From Eremophila alpestris peregrina (taxonomy: Eukaryota > Chordata > Aves > Passeriformes > Alaudidae): a stretch of DNA of 64,000 nucleotides. The position numbers and the translations under genes are program-made. The notes below the pieces were generated by a model that had not been told where the DNA came from, made no database searches, and worked only from the letters and a program-made list of their open reading frames with translations. Positions 13,301 to 28,300 of the stretch are shown piece after piece. Location: the NCBI GenBank assembly GCA_009792885.1, contig WMCF01000006.1:372001-436000 (forward strand), given 5' to 3'. How positions within the stretch are numbered: position 1 is the stretch's first letter; the number at the start of each line of letters is the position of its first letter.

Positions 13301-16300
13301 CCAGAGTAATAAATGATAAGATTGGAGATCCTTCTTGTTCTGCAGGAGGAGACACCTTCTGATGGATCAGGTTAGAATTCTAAAAAAGAACATGTGATAT
13401 CCAGTTAATAAACTCAGGGAAACCATGATGTTGTACAACACATCATTTGTTTAATTCATAATACTTCATGTGACATTGTTAGCTTTGAAGTAGTAGTGAT
13501 ATCATCCCTTTTCTGACACTGGATTAAAAGCATGGTGATACTTTCAGTACTGTCTGTGACATGTTCAATAAAGGCACCACTCTTCTGTGACAAGTCTGTC
13601 TACACAGTTACTTCAAAAGTACTTGAATTGCTGAAAAATCTTCACTTAGCTGAATCACTGCTATTAGTACTTGTGTTAATGTTTTAGTAAAAAAAAAAAA
13701 GCAGTGGTGTACACAGCACAACAAGATTTTACTGGGTACTTTAAACTATGCTGCCAGTTCTTGCTTCGTGAGACTAGTTCAACATGGAATTGAATTAAAT
13801 ACAATAAATATAAAATAAGTTATGCATAAATCTTGAGTAACTCAGACTCTGAGAGGTACTGCAGCTGTCACATTGCCATTTTTACTACTTACTTCCCTTC
13901 CATTAAAGTCACTGAAAATCCAAATATATTCAATAATTTCAAGAGATGGTGCAATTTTGCAAATCTTAATTCATATGCAACTTATTGCATAAATATATTT
14001 TTGCATGTGTTCGGAAACTGCCAACCTGTAAGATTGCAAGATGCTGCAATGAATTCCAGTTAGAGAATTAATAAGTTTTTGGAAAATTCTATGAGGCACA
14101 AATGCAAAAAGTAAACCCTAGCCTATGGGAAAAATGTTTTGCTATTTCAAGTTCTAGTAATTTAGTGAAGTTAAAATCAGATTTTACTTTCTCTGAAATA
14201 TGTAGTCTAAACATAACAAATTTTGATTATTTTTAAGGTTAAACAAATTTCTGATTTGTCACAAGGCATCTTGCTTTCCAGAACACACAGGATATTTACC
14301 TCTATAATCTTTCCCAAGCACTATGCTTTTGTCAGAACTTTTACCTTTTTAATTTCAAGCTCATACTGCACTCAGCTACCAAGCTAAAATATGAGAGAAG
14401 CTAAGTGAATGAGCAATACTTGGCTTCTGACTGACAAACAGAAAAATTAAGGATAAAGTTTTCCAACATTATAAAAAAGGTATACAACAAAGTTACTGAT
14501 CAAAGTGCCGAATAAATATATACAGTATTTAAAGTTGTTATGCTTTGTGTGTTTTCTTTGCTTGCATTCAAAAATCACAGTACTGTTTTCACATGTTTTT
14601 CTGACACCAGAAGCTGCTGAGGACATGTTAATTTTAATGTAAAAGAACTAGCATAAACTAGCTGATAATTTCTTATTGGGGTGTTTAATTGCACAAAATA
14701 AAGAAATTTATTTTGTGCAATTAAATTTTTTGCACCTTGGAGGCTTTGCTCAATCTTTGACACTCTCTTAATTCACAAAAGCTTATTGAAAGAGACGTCG
14801 TCTAAATTCCTCAATATCATCCTTTACATAAGAGTCTCCTATGAATTTCAGATTCATTTCATCACTCTTTCTAATGCTTTCCCCTGAGAATTTGTTGAAA
14901 CAATCCATCTGTCATTTCCATAGGAAAATTAAACATGAGTATCAATATAAGCTTATACATTTCATGTCCTACTACATTCTCTTAAAATCCATTATGTACA
15001 TAACTTACATCAGCTTTTAAAATATATTTATGTTCATGACCTGCTTGGGAATTAAGACGAAGAACTGCTGAAGTACTGAGTGCTTTGCCTAATCATGAGA
15101 AACTGAAGGTAGATTCTAATCTTTAATATTAAATACCATATTTTGTTACCAATATTTATCAGGCATATTTTGAGACATTGAACTTTCTCTTTCAGTTCTG
15201 TATGAGTTGCTATCTTAGTATAATATAAGACTTCATAAAGTCTCACCTAAACTGTACCAGAGCTTTACTTTGTTACCTTCTTAAACTCAAGCTTTTGCAA
15301 ACTTCAGTATGTTCTGAAAACTGCCTCCTCAGAAATGTAACAAATATAATGAAAATAAACTTATATACCTTTACTAGTTTTGCATCTGATTAAAAATGCA
15401 ATTTTGGTGGTGGTGGTGGTGATGGGTTTTAGAAATCTCCATTGCCCTTCTGATGTACCTATTTTGCCTCCTCATTTGAGTCTCTCCGCCTATTTTTTTA
15501 GATTTAAGCCTCTCAGTGTTTCTCACATACTTTTTCATTGTTGAAAATAAAATAAAGAATGACCCTAAATTTCTGTTTCACTGATTTTCCTTCCTGGAAA
15601 AGACCCTGTTGATTTTTAAAGCTGAGATAGCTAATGAGGTACCAGGCACATGGTGTGATTCTTGGGGCTGTTCTGTACAGTGCCAGTAGTTGGACTTCAA
15701 TGATCCTTATAGTTCCATGCCAATTCAGGATATTCTGTGATTCTATGATTCGATCATGGTTTTGATAAAAGAGCAACAACTCAGTAATTTTCAAAACTAC
15801 TTCTATAATTTTCTTGCAACAGTATGCAACTTTATGAAAATAATTAGTTACAATTTACAAACATAAAATATACAGAACACATAATTTATAATCATACATT
15901 CAGTTAACAGCTTCAAGGGAGTTGCTGCTGAAATTTTTATGGGTGGGTGTTCTAACTCTCATAGAGCTGATACAGGGTTTTTCTGCAACAAGGCAGAAAA
16001 TGCAACCACATTACAACAAAAATACAGCACTGATTCCTCTCTCTCTCTGTCCTCATGAGAGAGAGAGAGCCATTTGGTCATGATGAAACACTTATGCATT
16101 CCTCCTGTGTCCTCATACTTTTGTGTATCCCTGTCAATTATTATGTGATTGGTGATTCCCAAGTTCCACAGGACAGTGACAATGAGTGCTTATACAGGTC
16201 CTAAGCCACGGTCTGTCAGGGCAAAAGGCTGTGTGGGAAGAGAACTCACACCAGGACAGAGACTGGGTGAATTAACTCTAACTCAAGAGCCCAGCCCAGT

Positions 16301-19300
16301 CTGCAGTGAGCCACCCTTCCACGTTAAAGAAGGGTTTTTAAAATCTCTTCAACGTTTGACAACTTACTCAGTGAAGACTTTATTTTATAGATCAACAAGT
16401 CTTTCATGCAAGCTAATACTGAGCATGTCAGTGTGAGGTTTTTTCTAACTAAATGGCACATTCCTGAGAGTTTAATTAATTTGGTAAGTGTCAAACTGTT
16501 ATTAAATCATGCTGCAAAACACTGCAAAAGCATTTTTAAGACAGCAGTCATTACAAGGATGTTTTCAATGGCAAGAATTAACATGTATATTTTCAAATCA
16601 GGCTAATATAGGTGAGAATGTCAAGACATTCTGTATTAGAACAGCTCAATAAAAAGAGTGCAATTGTGTAACTTCAACACAGAAGCACACTGATTCAAAG
16701 CACATTTTAAGTATCTACTTCATTTAAAGTAAAATTCAATTAAAATTTTCAGAGTCTGAATTCTGGCTAGACTAATAGTCAGTGGATGAAGGAGGGGCAA
16801 CTGCCATGATTCTATTCTTATAGATAGATAAAGAATAATAAACTTCTGAGTTCAACAATTTCAGGATATCTGAATCATTGGTAGCCACCTTTAAAATCCT
16901 TTAGGATTTTGCATCATGTATGGTCTGAGAGAAAAAATTAAGCCCTGCAAATTACCAGAAATATTTCTGAAAAAGTAACAACATGTAAGTCCTTGCTACT
17001 GTATTAATGTGGAAGAATTATTTCCCATTTTGAAATGTCTAAAATGAAAAAAGCTAGAATTTCCAAAGTATCTCTGCCATTTCTGCTGTTTGCCCACAAA
17101 GAATGTGATAAGCTCTGAACAAAAATTACTGAGCCTCTGGACACTGTCAGGTGCTCAAAGCTACAGCAGTTTGCCCAGGCCTGTATCCAATCTCCATCCA
17201 AGAATATGACCCCTTGGATCTTCATATGCTCCACACCATCCCTGGCAGTTGACTGGAGTCTATGTAGGAAGGCTCCAAGGTGTCACAGTCTGAGGGCCAG
17301 ACAAGCCTGGCAGTCTTCCCACAGTGTCCCACAGCTGAGCCCCTGGAAGGGAGCAAAACCCCCTAAACAACAGATGAGGTCAGAAAATAGGAGCATCCTT
17401 CTCCCAGCTGCAGGGATTTGCTCACTACTTTTCCTTACCACGTCCTCCTGGTGCTTCTGCATGGATCAGGTTTAGTTGGCTTTGGAGTTTCATTAAGAGT
17501 GCAGAGACAAAAATGTGTCTGCACTAAGAGATGATGATCAATCATGGAGATGTAAATTCTACAAGACATACCTATGTCAAGTGGTAAATTTTGTTGAATT
17601 TCAAAATTATCAGTATATAGATGTACAACTACTGTTTTCACAGTATTTGTAAGATAATACTTTTGTAATTAATCCTTGACTTACATACTCAGCATGGGAA
17701 TAAAAATGTTTAAAACAACTTAATCTTTGCCTAGATATTAACAAACTTCTGAGTGCCTTTTTGCTTCTGGAATATTTTTTTTACAGACTTCAGGAATACT
17801 TTTTTTTTAATTTTACTTCTTAATATCTGGGAAACTGTTTTAGTTTCATATTCTCTGCCCATTCATGCATAAATAAAATAATTTATGACTGTTAACTTAA
17901 GCAGCAATTCAACTACCTTCTTCATTCCAATTTCCAGGTCCTTAAAAATTCTGCAAAGATGAGGCCTTCATTGAACTATCAGTCTAGAATGAGAATGTTG
18001 AATTGTATGCAATGTCTGTGAAATATTAAAGATGCCTAGGCCTTTTCAAAGCTTGAAGTAATTACCAACTGAACAGACCATGAAAACCGATTTTGATAAA
18101 GAATATTATTATTTAAACTTTTTGAAACATTCAAGAAAATGTCCCCCATACAAAATACATCCCTACAAAAAGCCAGAATATATCCTATTCTAAAGGATAT
18201 ATTGAAAATATTAATTTTATTATCTGCTAATAGCATAAAACCTTTAGAAAACTAAAGAAACTTCAAGATAATACAGAATCCTTGAATGGTTTGGGTTGAA
18301 AGGGGCCTTAAAGATAATCTAGTTCTGACCCTCCTGGACAGTCAGGGATAACTTCCATAGACCAAGCTGCTCAAAGCCCCATTCAACATGGTTTTGAATA
18401 TTTCAGGGATGGAGTATCCACTAATTCTCTGGGAAACCTGTGCCACAGTCCCACCACCCTCTCAGGAAAGAATTTCCTAATATCTAACCTAGACCTACCC
18501 TCTTTCAATTTGAAGTCATTCCCCTTTGCCCTGCTCCTACAAGCCCTAGTAAAAATCCCTCTCCAGCTCTTTTACTGGAAGGCCACAATAAGGTCTCCCC
18601 AATGCCTGCTCTTCTTCCAGCAAACAACTCCAACTCTCTCAGCCTGTCTTCACAGGAAAGGAGCCTTGCAAACAATATACAATGCTTTTGTACCCAGTGA
18701 TTCTGTAAAAAATGTATTGCTCTTGGTAGGAATAGGTCATGCTAACCAGGTCTTACACTTACTGTGCAAAGCTCCAGTACTGGCCTTCTAGATGTTTTAT
18801 CAGCTGGTTAGGAGAGCTTGCTGTGTGAAGTGGAATTAAGTACTCCTGTTCTAATGTGGTGCTTGGGATAGAATGGGATAATAGCAAAGGTCTTGAAAGT
18901 ATGAGCACAGTTTGAAAAGAGAGGCCTGAGAACTATAACCAACAACTTTATGGTCATGTAATGGCCATTGAGAAAGGGCACAATTAAGAACTGGCAAGGT
19001 TAATTGTGCTCTTAGACAAGAGGCAATTATGCAGCAAAGAAAAACAGCCAAGTGACACAATAAAGGTACCTTCTACAGCCCGAAAAATAACCCCACGTAA
19101 GTGCCACCCAGCCTGTAGGTCAGGAATTGAAATAAAGGGCTAAAAACTCATATGAAAGGAGATCTCAGATTTGAGGGCAATGGCAGGGGTGAAAGAGGAG
19201 GCCTTCACTAGGCCCAGCTCTCCTTGTCAAAGAGCTCTCAGGAAATCTTCATTACCTGCATGTAGGTGACTATCAAGAACCCCAGCCACCAGCACCAGCT

Positions 19301-22300
19301 ATGTGTTTTCAGCTTCATTGCACAGCATACTCACAGCTATGACCCAAATTTTAAGGAGTATGTACTTTGAATTTGCAGTGCTAATGAGAAACAATTCTAA
19401 AGAACTAGACATTAGTGACATGTGCTGGTAATGAGTATTAAAGTAATGCAGATTTGTTTTATTGTTTAAAACTAGTCTCATTTACCCATCTTCTAAACAC
19501 TACAAAACAAAATTTCTATTTTTCTTATTGCTAATGTGTATGTATATATAATAGTTTCATGCAATCTTTAAAAAAAAAAATTACAGTGCCACACTGAAAT
19601 ATACTTTTTCTTACAGGATCACAGACCTGGTAAACAGAAAGTCTATTTTCAGAGGCCACAGATTTCAACAAGAATTTATTTATTTAGTACCAGAAGACTG
19701 TTTTGACACACAAACATGATGTATCATACATTTAGCATGGATTAGATGAGAATCCAATGAGATATTTTAAAATGTAATGGTAAATTCTGATGTATTCCTC
19801 ATGTCTCTTCTTTGTATGTCGTTATTTGAGTAAGGGAAAGGTTTTTCTTGTTACAGTGTTGCTGTGATAAGACATTGTTTTAGGCCACAACATCTCTGAT
19901 CTATTACTTGATCACTGGGGAGACAAAATAATGGCCAAATGTCCAAGTGGGCACCTAGCATGAGATGGGAGAGATCCTTCCCAACTGTGTGTAGTGTTTG
20001 CATTCACACACATCACATCTAAATGTACACCTGGAATAAGAATCCAGTGGTTGGATACCAAGCTTTACAACGTAAGTTAAAAAACACCACCAAACTGAAC
20101 CAAGGCTTGACCAACAAAAGAACATAAAGAGAGTGATACTGGATATTGCAGAGGGGATTTTCATGAACCTCAGTTTAAAGCCAGTTCTGTATTTCAACAC
20201 TATAAAGGAACAACTTCATTGTATTTGAAATCATTAAACATTGCCTTGTGAATATTAGATAAACAAAGAGACTAAATAAAAATCTAAAGTACATCAGCAT
20301 TTTTCTTGGAAACACATACTCATGTTTTGAGTGTTCTCTCCATATGGAGAAAAAAGGTGATAGCCTGTTATATCACATTATGCACCTAACATTGTACTTT
20401 CAAATGTATTTTATTTAGTTTTTCTCTTCTTATGTTTCAATATTCGAGGTAATTCCTTAGACTATATTTTAAATGTAGTTACCAGAAAAAGAAGTTGTCT
20501 TTTTAAATTAGGTACATTCCTACCTGATTAAGTTTCTTCCATAGGTTGAGAACAGGAGAAAGTTCTGTAGACCATATTTCTCTGTCAAATTTGCAGCCAG
20601 CAGTTACTGACCTGCTCAGGATCCGAAGTTGTGAAATGACCTGAGTGATGAGAATACAATGCACTCTTGAAGAAGGATAAACAAACTTCTTTTAGTACAA
20701 AAATGCCCTACACTAGCAAATACTCTTCAATTTATCTATGAAATATCCTTTCCCGCATAGTTAATTACTGATCATGATCTGATCCAAACACATACAATAT
20801 CCATATTCAAGTACAAAACATACTTGAACTTCATTCATATTAAACCACAAAAAAACCCTACATATTTTCTTATCACAGTAATTGTCTTTGTTCAATTATA
20901 ATTTAAAAACTAATGAGGTGAATAATTAAGTAAAAAGCCTCTTTTACACAAAATTTAGAGACAAAACACGAGCTCTGGCTTTAACTAGGCTCCATGTGTA
21001 ATTAAAAATTTAACAGAAACAAACTCCCAAAATATGTTACTAAATATATACAATAACTATAAAAGACCAAAATTCAAGACAATTATAGAAAATTCAATCT
21101 GATCTGATCAAGACCTCTTATTTACATATTTGTGCCACCTCAACCTATTTAAATGCATACCTATTAAAAAAGAAAGCATGAAATTAAAAAATAACTGCAA
21201 CCCTTCCAGAAAGAAGGGGAGCTTCTAGTTGACTAGGTCCAATTGCCTTTTATTGTTAGCAACCCTAGTAAGTTCACAAATCAAGTGATAAAATACATAC
21301 ATACATTTGGAACAAAGGCCACCGAAATTAAAATTCTTCAGTCTGCCCCTTAAACTGTATATAAACCCACAGGTATTTTTGAGGCATTTTTGTTAAATTT
21401 TAGGAATTTTTCACAGTGTATTTTTTTGCAAGGCATGTTAGAGAACAACTTATTAATTCTCTCCTCTTTCACTTGACAATAAAGAATTAAGCTTCTCTAC
21501 ATAGTAAAAACATATTAGTCATTTAGAAGGTCTGTAGTATTTAATTGAAATACAGACTGAGGGAAAAAGTCAAGTTGTTTCTGCTGAGATTTGACTTATT
21601 TTCTAGTCTTGAAAGATGTGCAGTGATGAAGTGCTTTCTTTTGTTTTTCATTTTCTTTCACTGAAGCAAATCTCTCCTTCTTATTTCTCAGCCTTGGTAG
21701 GGACTATGAAGCAGTAAGAGATGATGGCACACCCAACCATCGTTTTAACTTCTATAACAAGCACTGACCATGAGACTGTGGTTTATAATCCTGATAGAAG
21801 ATTATAAGGTCAGTAGTAGAATCACAACCTCAGAACTCAGGAGAGTAGATTTCAGCTTAGTCAGGGATCTTTTTAGCAGGAAGCAGTTGACAACTGTTTT
21901 GGAGGGCAAAGTGGGGCCAAGAGAGCTCGTCAATCCTCAAGAAAAAATTCTCAAAGCACAAAACCAGTTCTTTCTGATGCAGAGGAAACAAGCATGATAA
22001 GCAGGTCAAAGAACAATCATGACAGAAGATCATCATGGATGTAAAGGAAGCTAGTAACCTCAAATCCTAGACTATGCTAAGGTGGAAGGGATCCACAGGG
22101 ATCACCTAAGTCCAACTCCTGGCCCTGCACAGGACATCCCCAAGAGTCACACCATGTGCCTGAGAGCATTGTCCAAATATTTTCTTAACTATGTCAGGCT
22201 TGGTGCTGTGACCACTTCCCTGGGGAGCCTGTTGCAGTGCCCAAACACCCTCTGTGTGAGGAACCTTTTCCTAACATCCAACTTAAACCTTCCCTGACAG

Positions 22301-25300
22301 AGCTTCAGGCCATTCCCTTGGGTTCTGTCACTGGTCACCACAGAGAAGAGATCAGTGCCGGTCCTTCTGCTTCCCCTCAAGAGGAAGCTGGAGACTGCAA
22401 TGAGGTCTCTCACAGAAGACAAGCACAAGGATGGAGTACCCAGCAGGGTAGAAAGACATTGCTCAGTTGTGTTAGGGTCAAGTAAGGAAAGCCAAATCTC
22501 ATCTGGGTTTAAAAACAGCAGTGTATGTAAAGGCCTAAAAGGGCTTTTGGCAGTATTCTGGTAGCTAAAATGAAAATACGAGCTACTACTCTCTATAGCT
22601 TCTGTTATATAAAATAACATTTCACCCTCTCATTCTCATAACTTAATTTTAAACTTTGATAATCCTTTGTGAGCCCCAGCTATTGTGTATATGAAAAAAG
22701 ATTCTTGTTTAATTTAGCGAAAAATTAATTTTTCTGATGAATGTTTTGATCATACTATCTTTATCATTCCTGCTATTCTTCCTCATTTTTACACAGCAAA
22801 TATGCAAATGTTCTGACAAGCAATACAGATAATAAACACACATTTGTGCCTTCCAGATATCATTCTTTTAGCTATAGTTTTGTATCTTTTAATTTTTTTT
22901 GGGTAGTTGCCTGCTATCATTTGCTAAGCAATAAAACATTTATATCAAATGCACTTTAGCTGGTAATTCAGTATGTAGTACTTCATATAAACTTGCATAT
23001 AGTGCATACCATAAAGCTGAAAAACATCTATATGATTGCTTTGTGAATATGGGGGATTTAAAACATTAACTTTGGTATTCATTTTCAAAGCGCCTTTAGA
23101 GGTATAATCATGTATCTCCATACAGCTGAAATTATTCTGAGAAGCAGTGACTGCAAGATCAAGTAATTAAAAGTATTTTTCTAACTCTACTGTATGGGGT
23201 TAGCTGTCTTTTTCTAATTATCTAATTATAAAATTTGTCAATATAGTTTAAATAGGAAATACAGTATTCATCCTTTATTTCAATTTTTTCCTTCAGTGTG
23301 CCCATAGTTTCTGCTTTGTGTATTTCATCAAAGTAGTTAAAAAATATTGGGTTATCATTATCAAAAGTTAAACACTTAAAAGTACGGAATCAAAAGAAAT
23401 CAAGTTTTAACTCTTTCTAGAGTACTGTAACATACAATGATCTTCATCAAATGTTCATGGAAAATCTTAAACTCTAAAGTTCATCCCATTTCTTTTCTCA
23501 GGTATAGCAGGCATGATGGCAGCATAATTTACTCCTAAAGTTTACATGACAGCACAGTTTTCAATTTTTTTTTTTTTAATTAACGGGTTGGGCTGAAACT
23601 TTTTGTACTGGTGGCTGTTACAGCCTGAATATTTTTTCAAAATTTTAACCTAGAATAGTCATTCGTGTTCAAGACACAGATGAAAATAAATTTGATTCAC
23701 ACCAAAATATTCAGGTTAACCTCACCTTTGAACTGCTTCAACACCCCAAACTTTTTGATATGGACTACAAATTTGATGGCACAACATCTGTCTGAATTTA
23801 GGAAAGAATTACAGACTGTAAAATAGTAACACATTTAAGTACGATTACAAGTTTGATATTAGAACTTGAATGGCGTAATATTTCATTCTCACAAATCCCA
23901 GTGCAGTTCCTCACAGTATTGACCAGCCTATGCCACTTTGAGTTGGCTAAAGCTTGAGAAAATGTTTACTCAGTATTCTCAAATCAGTCTTTTTCTGGAT
24001 GTTATGAAAATTAAAAGGCAAATTTATTTCTTTCAATAAGATCATAGAATAATTAACACTGGAAAGAACCTAAGGAGGTCTCAAATCTAATCTCCTGTTG
24101 GAAGTATGATGAGCTTTAAAATCAGACCTGTCTGCTCAGGGCTTTTTCTGGTTTTGAAAAACCTTGAGTACAGAGACTGAACAACTTCTCTGGATGATCT
24201 CTGCCACTGCTTTACTGCCCTAATAATGAAAATATTTCCCATAGTATCAAATCTGGACCTTTCCTGTTCTGCTTTATGTCCTGTAAAAATAGAAGTCAAA
24301 TGCATGAACTGGGACAAAGAATGTGTTAAGACTGGGAAGGGCCTGAATAAAACCATGTATCACCCTATTAGAATTCTCAGGTGTTTCACAGAAGTGTCCA
24401 AGGTATTGTGGTATGTTTGCAGTTGCTCCACATAAGTGTTTTCACCTTCAGGCAATAGAAATAAGTTTGAATTGGAAGGGAAACTGGATTTAAAAGAAAA
24501 AGGATTATCAGGAATACATTTCTGGGGGTCATATGAAAACCAAAGCAACAGGACAGGAATGAACACACAGACTGGATAAGTACCTAGAAGGAAGGAGACC
24601 TTGGTTGAAATGACAAAGGGAATATGATTAGGAATTCTGTACTTAAGAAGATGAAACAACTCCTGTGTTGAAAGAAGGCACTGTACAGTCACATTAGGCA
24701 AGCACAAATTCACCCTTACCTATCCTTAGGCACTTATTTAAAGCTTACTTAAACTTACTCACAAATATTATCAGCTTAGCCTCCCTAAATAATCAATAGA
24801 CAGATCTTAAGTGGGATAACTTGCGTTTGAAAGTTCTCTTATTGAGTGCATAGGAAAACTAAGCTCCTTACATAGGTACCTCAGATAGATGGGTCTATGC
24901 CATGGAAATTGGAATGAGTATATTAATTTAATTTCCTGGAAATCTAGCTACAAAGCTTGAGAAGAATTCAGTTTCTCTCCATGTACTATAAATACAGGTC
25001 AACCTATGGTCAACTTCAAAACTTACTCTATATTAGGCTTGCCTTAAACATGATATGAGCAACAGCAAGATCAGAAGTGACCAGCACAGATGCAGACATA
25101 CAGATCTGTGGAACTGTATCCTTTGCACTCCAACCCAGGTATGTATTTACAGTAGTAAGGAAACTGAAAATTTAATCATAGGTGTATAATAAAGGGTATT
25201 CAAAGTAAGAGTGCTTTTACAATACCTAACCTTTGAATGTTCTCCTTTGTTATTGAAATGCATTCTTTTTTTATATTATACACTAAAAGCTCTTGTATGT

Positions 25301-28300
25301 TGTGCTAGTTCACACCAAATGCAAATCCGAATAATCTGAATAATGGGAAGAGTAAAAAAATCTACCATTAAGCAGGAAAAGAGTACCTTCATTAAAAATA
25401 TGAGAGGGATGGAAAAAGAGATAATAAAAATATAAAAGCAATCACCAATAATGGTCTGTTTAAAGAGTGGCAAGAAGATTATTCAGAATCCCAATTCTTT
25501 ATAGAATATGTCTGTTTTGAATAAGGTTAGCTAATCATAACAGTATTTATAAAAAGGATTCAAAACAGAAATTTGTGAATAATGCATCTAATACTGATGA
25601 ACAGCCTATAGAAACTGCTACCAACTATTTTCTCTATTATTAGTGGAAAAATCCATGCACTGCATGCTTTTTTATGAGTTATTAGCACAGAAAAATACAA
25701 ACTGCATATATTAAGAAAGTGAGGTGGTGAAACTAAGAATGTCAATATTTATTTACCTAGTTTTTAATTACGTGCATCTCAGCTTTTTAATCTATTGCAT
25801 ATTTTTGGGTGCATCTACAGACATATGCTGTTATGATACTGACCAGCACATTAGAGCAGAAAACATGTGCAACTAGAGAAATTATGAGATATAATTAACA
25901 AAATGGAAAGCAATAAAGACAATGAACGCTCCCAGGCAATTTTCTATGGAACTACTAAAAAATCATGCTTTACCTGAAAATTAAAATTCATGGAAAAAAT
26001 AAAGAGGAAATGTCAAGATTTTATTTTTCCTCTCTGAAACTTAGACAAGACAGATTTCTAGGAACACAAAATCTATTTCTGTTCTTTACTCTTGCACAAG
26101 ATAAAGTCTTGCCTTCAGTCATTCACAACTACTGCAAAAAATGCTACTTCACAAATGCAATATATAATAAACACAGACTTACATCTAAGTCTTGTATTCA
26201 TTTCAGAATCTAATCAAATTTTATACACAGTATTAAGACATGAAAAAGAGGAAAGTAATACTGTCAAAAATATCTTATGAAATTCTGTCAGTGAATTAAA
26301 AAAAATCTCAGGTCAATCATTTCTGAACTCAATATGATTACTGTTCTAAGAATGCAAAGCTGGAAAGATTTGCTAGTCAGATAACTGGTATTTCTTTTTT
26401 TGAGATTATGGAACATGTAAAAAAGAATTTTTCATTTTTGTACAAAAATCTAGCAAGTCCTCTCAGTAAATCTACAGATGTCAAAGCAAATGCTCTACTG
26501 CCATCTACCAGTTTTAAAAGGACATAGTCTTAGCACAGAAACCATTTCTATGCTCCGTTTCTCTGAATGAAACAATATAACACTTTACACAGCTGTTCAA
26601 GGAGCTATTCCTGGTTTTGTAAGACTTTACAGCTCAAAAAATATGAAGCTGTAGCTTAATTACTTTGGTAAATACTGTGGAAGTCCTAATCTAGTGCAAT
26701 GCAACTGTGTCTTTACTGTGTCACAAGAGGGAGCAGGTTTCTGTGTGACAGCCCTTCTGGCAGAACTACCTGCTTCTGTACTGCTCCTCACAGCTTGGCT
26801 GCTGTTCCCTCACTGCTGAGAAAGTAGCCTAAAACTGATCTGGCATTGAAATCTCTCTGACTTTCAGTCCCTGACTGAGTCCCTTACCCTCTCTGCAAGA
26901 ACAGGATCCATGGATGCTGTTAGGATGAAGGTAATTTAATGGCACTTGTAAGCAGATTATTCCTACTGCATGTGGATCAGTAAGAGGCAGTGTAGGTTGT
27001 TCCATCACCTCAAAGCTGCACTTTCAGTCATTAAGGATCTGAAGTAGGGCCGGATTCTATAGAGATACATGCCTTCTCAATCAAATACAAAGTAAATGTG
27101 GCAAAGACATTGACCACACCTTTGTGCAGAGGCGGATCATGTATCACATACCTTTGACAACAGGAAGAGTCTCCGTAGAGCAGGGGTTCAGGGCAAGAAA
27201 GAGGAAGGTCAGCAGGATGTGTAGATGAACAGCACAAGCCCCAGCTGAACCTTCTCCTAAAGGATAACTAAGAGTTTTACTTCATAGATGTCTACAGGAT
27301 ACACATTACCTGGAGATCATGAGGCTAAAAGGAATGCCAGAAGAGGTGGTTGACCTTAACCAATTGCACACCCTGACAACATTTAAGGAGACTGGAAAAA
27401 GGCACCCTGTTTTTAGGAGAGAATCAGCTTCTCATATGCACAGCACCAGTCCTATGAGAATTAATAAGGTTATTTTAAGCATTACATTGATTCACTAAAT
27501 GAGTAAAGATATGTTTTCTAACTCTTTTTGTTAGAGCACAGTTACTGTGGCTTCCACTCCTGTCATAGGTTTGCTCTGGTAAATGATGCCAGTGCACCTA
27601 TGAATATGTATCTGGTGAAAATCGGCTGTGGGATGTGAGTCAGAACAGAGCAAAAGCAGGCTTAAACTTTGAAATAAACTAAATTTATTATACTACAATT
27701 ACAAAAAATGATAAAAATGAAATGAAAACTTTCTTGAGCATTTTCTTCTTCCTCAGTTTCTAACCCTTCTAACTATACATACATACACAATTTACATTCC
27801 CTTCTGTTCTCACTAGAAAACTAATCTTTAATTTAGCAAGGAGAGAGAAGTCTCTTCTCTGCACCATAGCCCTTCCCCACGGGAGTACACAGGAAGGGAA
27901 ATCTCCCCTCTCATTGCCTCCCACTGTTACTTATAACTACTCACTAGGAAGTCTATTGGGTAACGTTCTCCTCTCTGCTTATATCTGACACTCTCACTGT
28001 CAAATATGGCAGCTCTACTGCACCTTGGGACTTTTAAAAGATGTTAAACTCAATACTAAGAACCTAACACTTCTATCTTCCCCATTTCCCCTGGGGCTGA
28101 AGGATTCTAAGCTTCTTCATGAAGGAACACACTAACGTGGGCCTCCCACAGCCTTATAAATCTCTCCATTTTTCTTCCCCCGGGGTCAAAGGGGTTTCTA
28201 GGCCTTCCCCATTGTCATAGTTTGAGAGAAATGAGTTTTTTTTCTTTAGGGGAGGTGTCCAAAGGAAGTGATTGTAACACAGGTTAAACACGCCTCTAAG

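Larger units (their letters stand above)
13380..20523 (-). other. 7.1-kb DYNC2H1 intron
   Basis: Contains a perfect 19-bp hairpin (14684-14725), a CR1 tail (15637-15752), a (CT)6/(AG)6 hairpin (16037-16069), a doubtful CR1 trace (17130-17215) and a CR1 copy (18273-18665). The stretch 18790-19200 is compositionally different but not assignable. Confidence 0.8.

Noticed and set aside
18790..19200. Compositionally distinct block with an AATAAAGG motif, suspected LTR
   Set aside because: No TG...CA ends, TSD or recognised LTR family could be found.
22189..22620. 143-codon minus-strand open frame
   Set aside because: It contains the CR1 ORF2 C-terminal wording (TQRVFGHCNRLPREVVTAPSL) and is part of a truncated CR1 copy, not a host gene.
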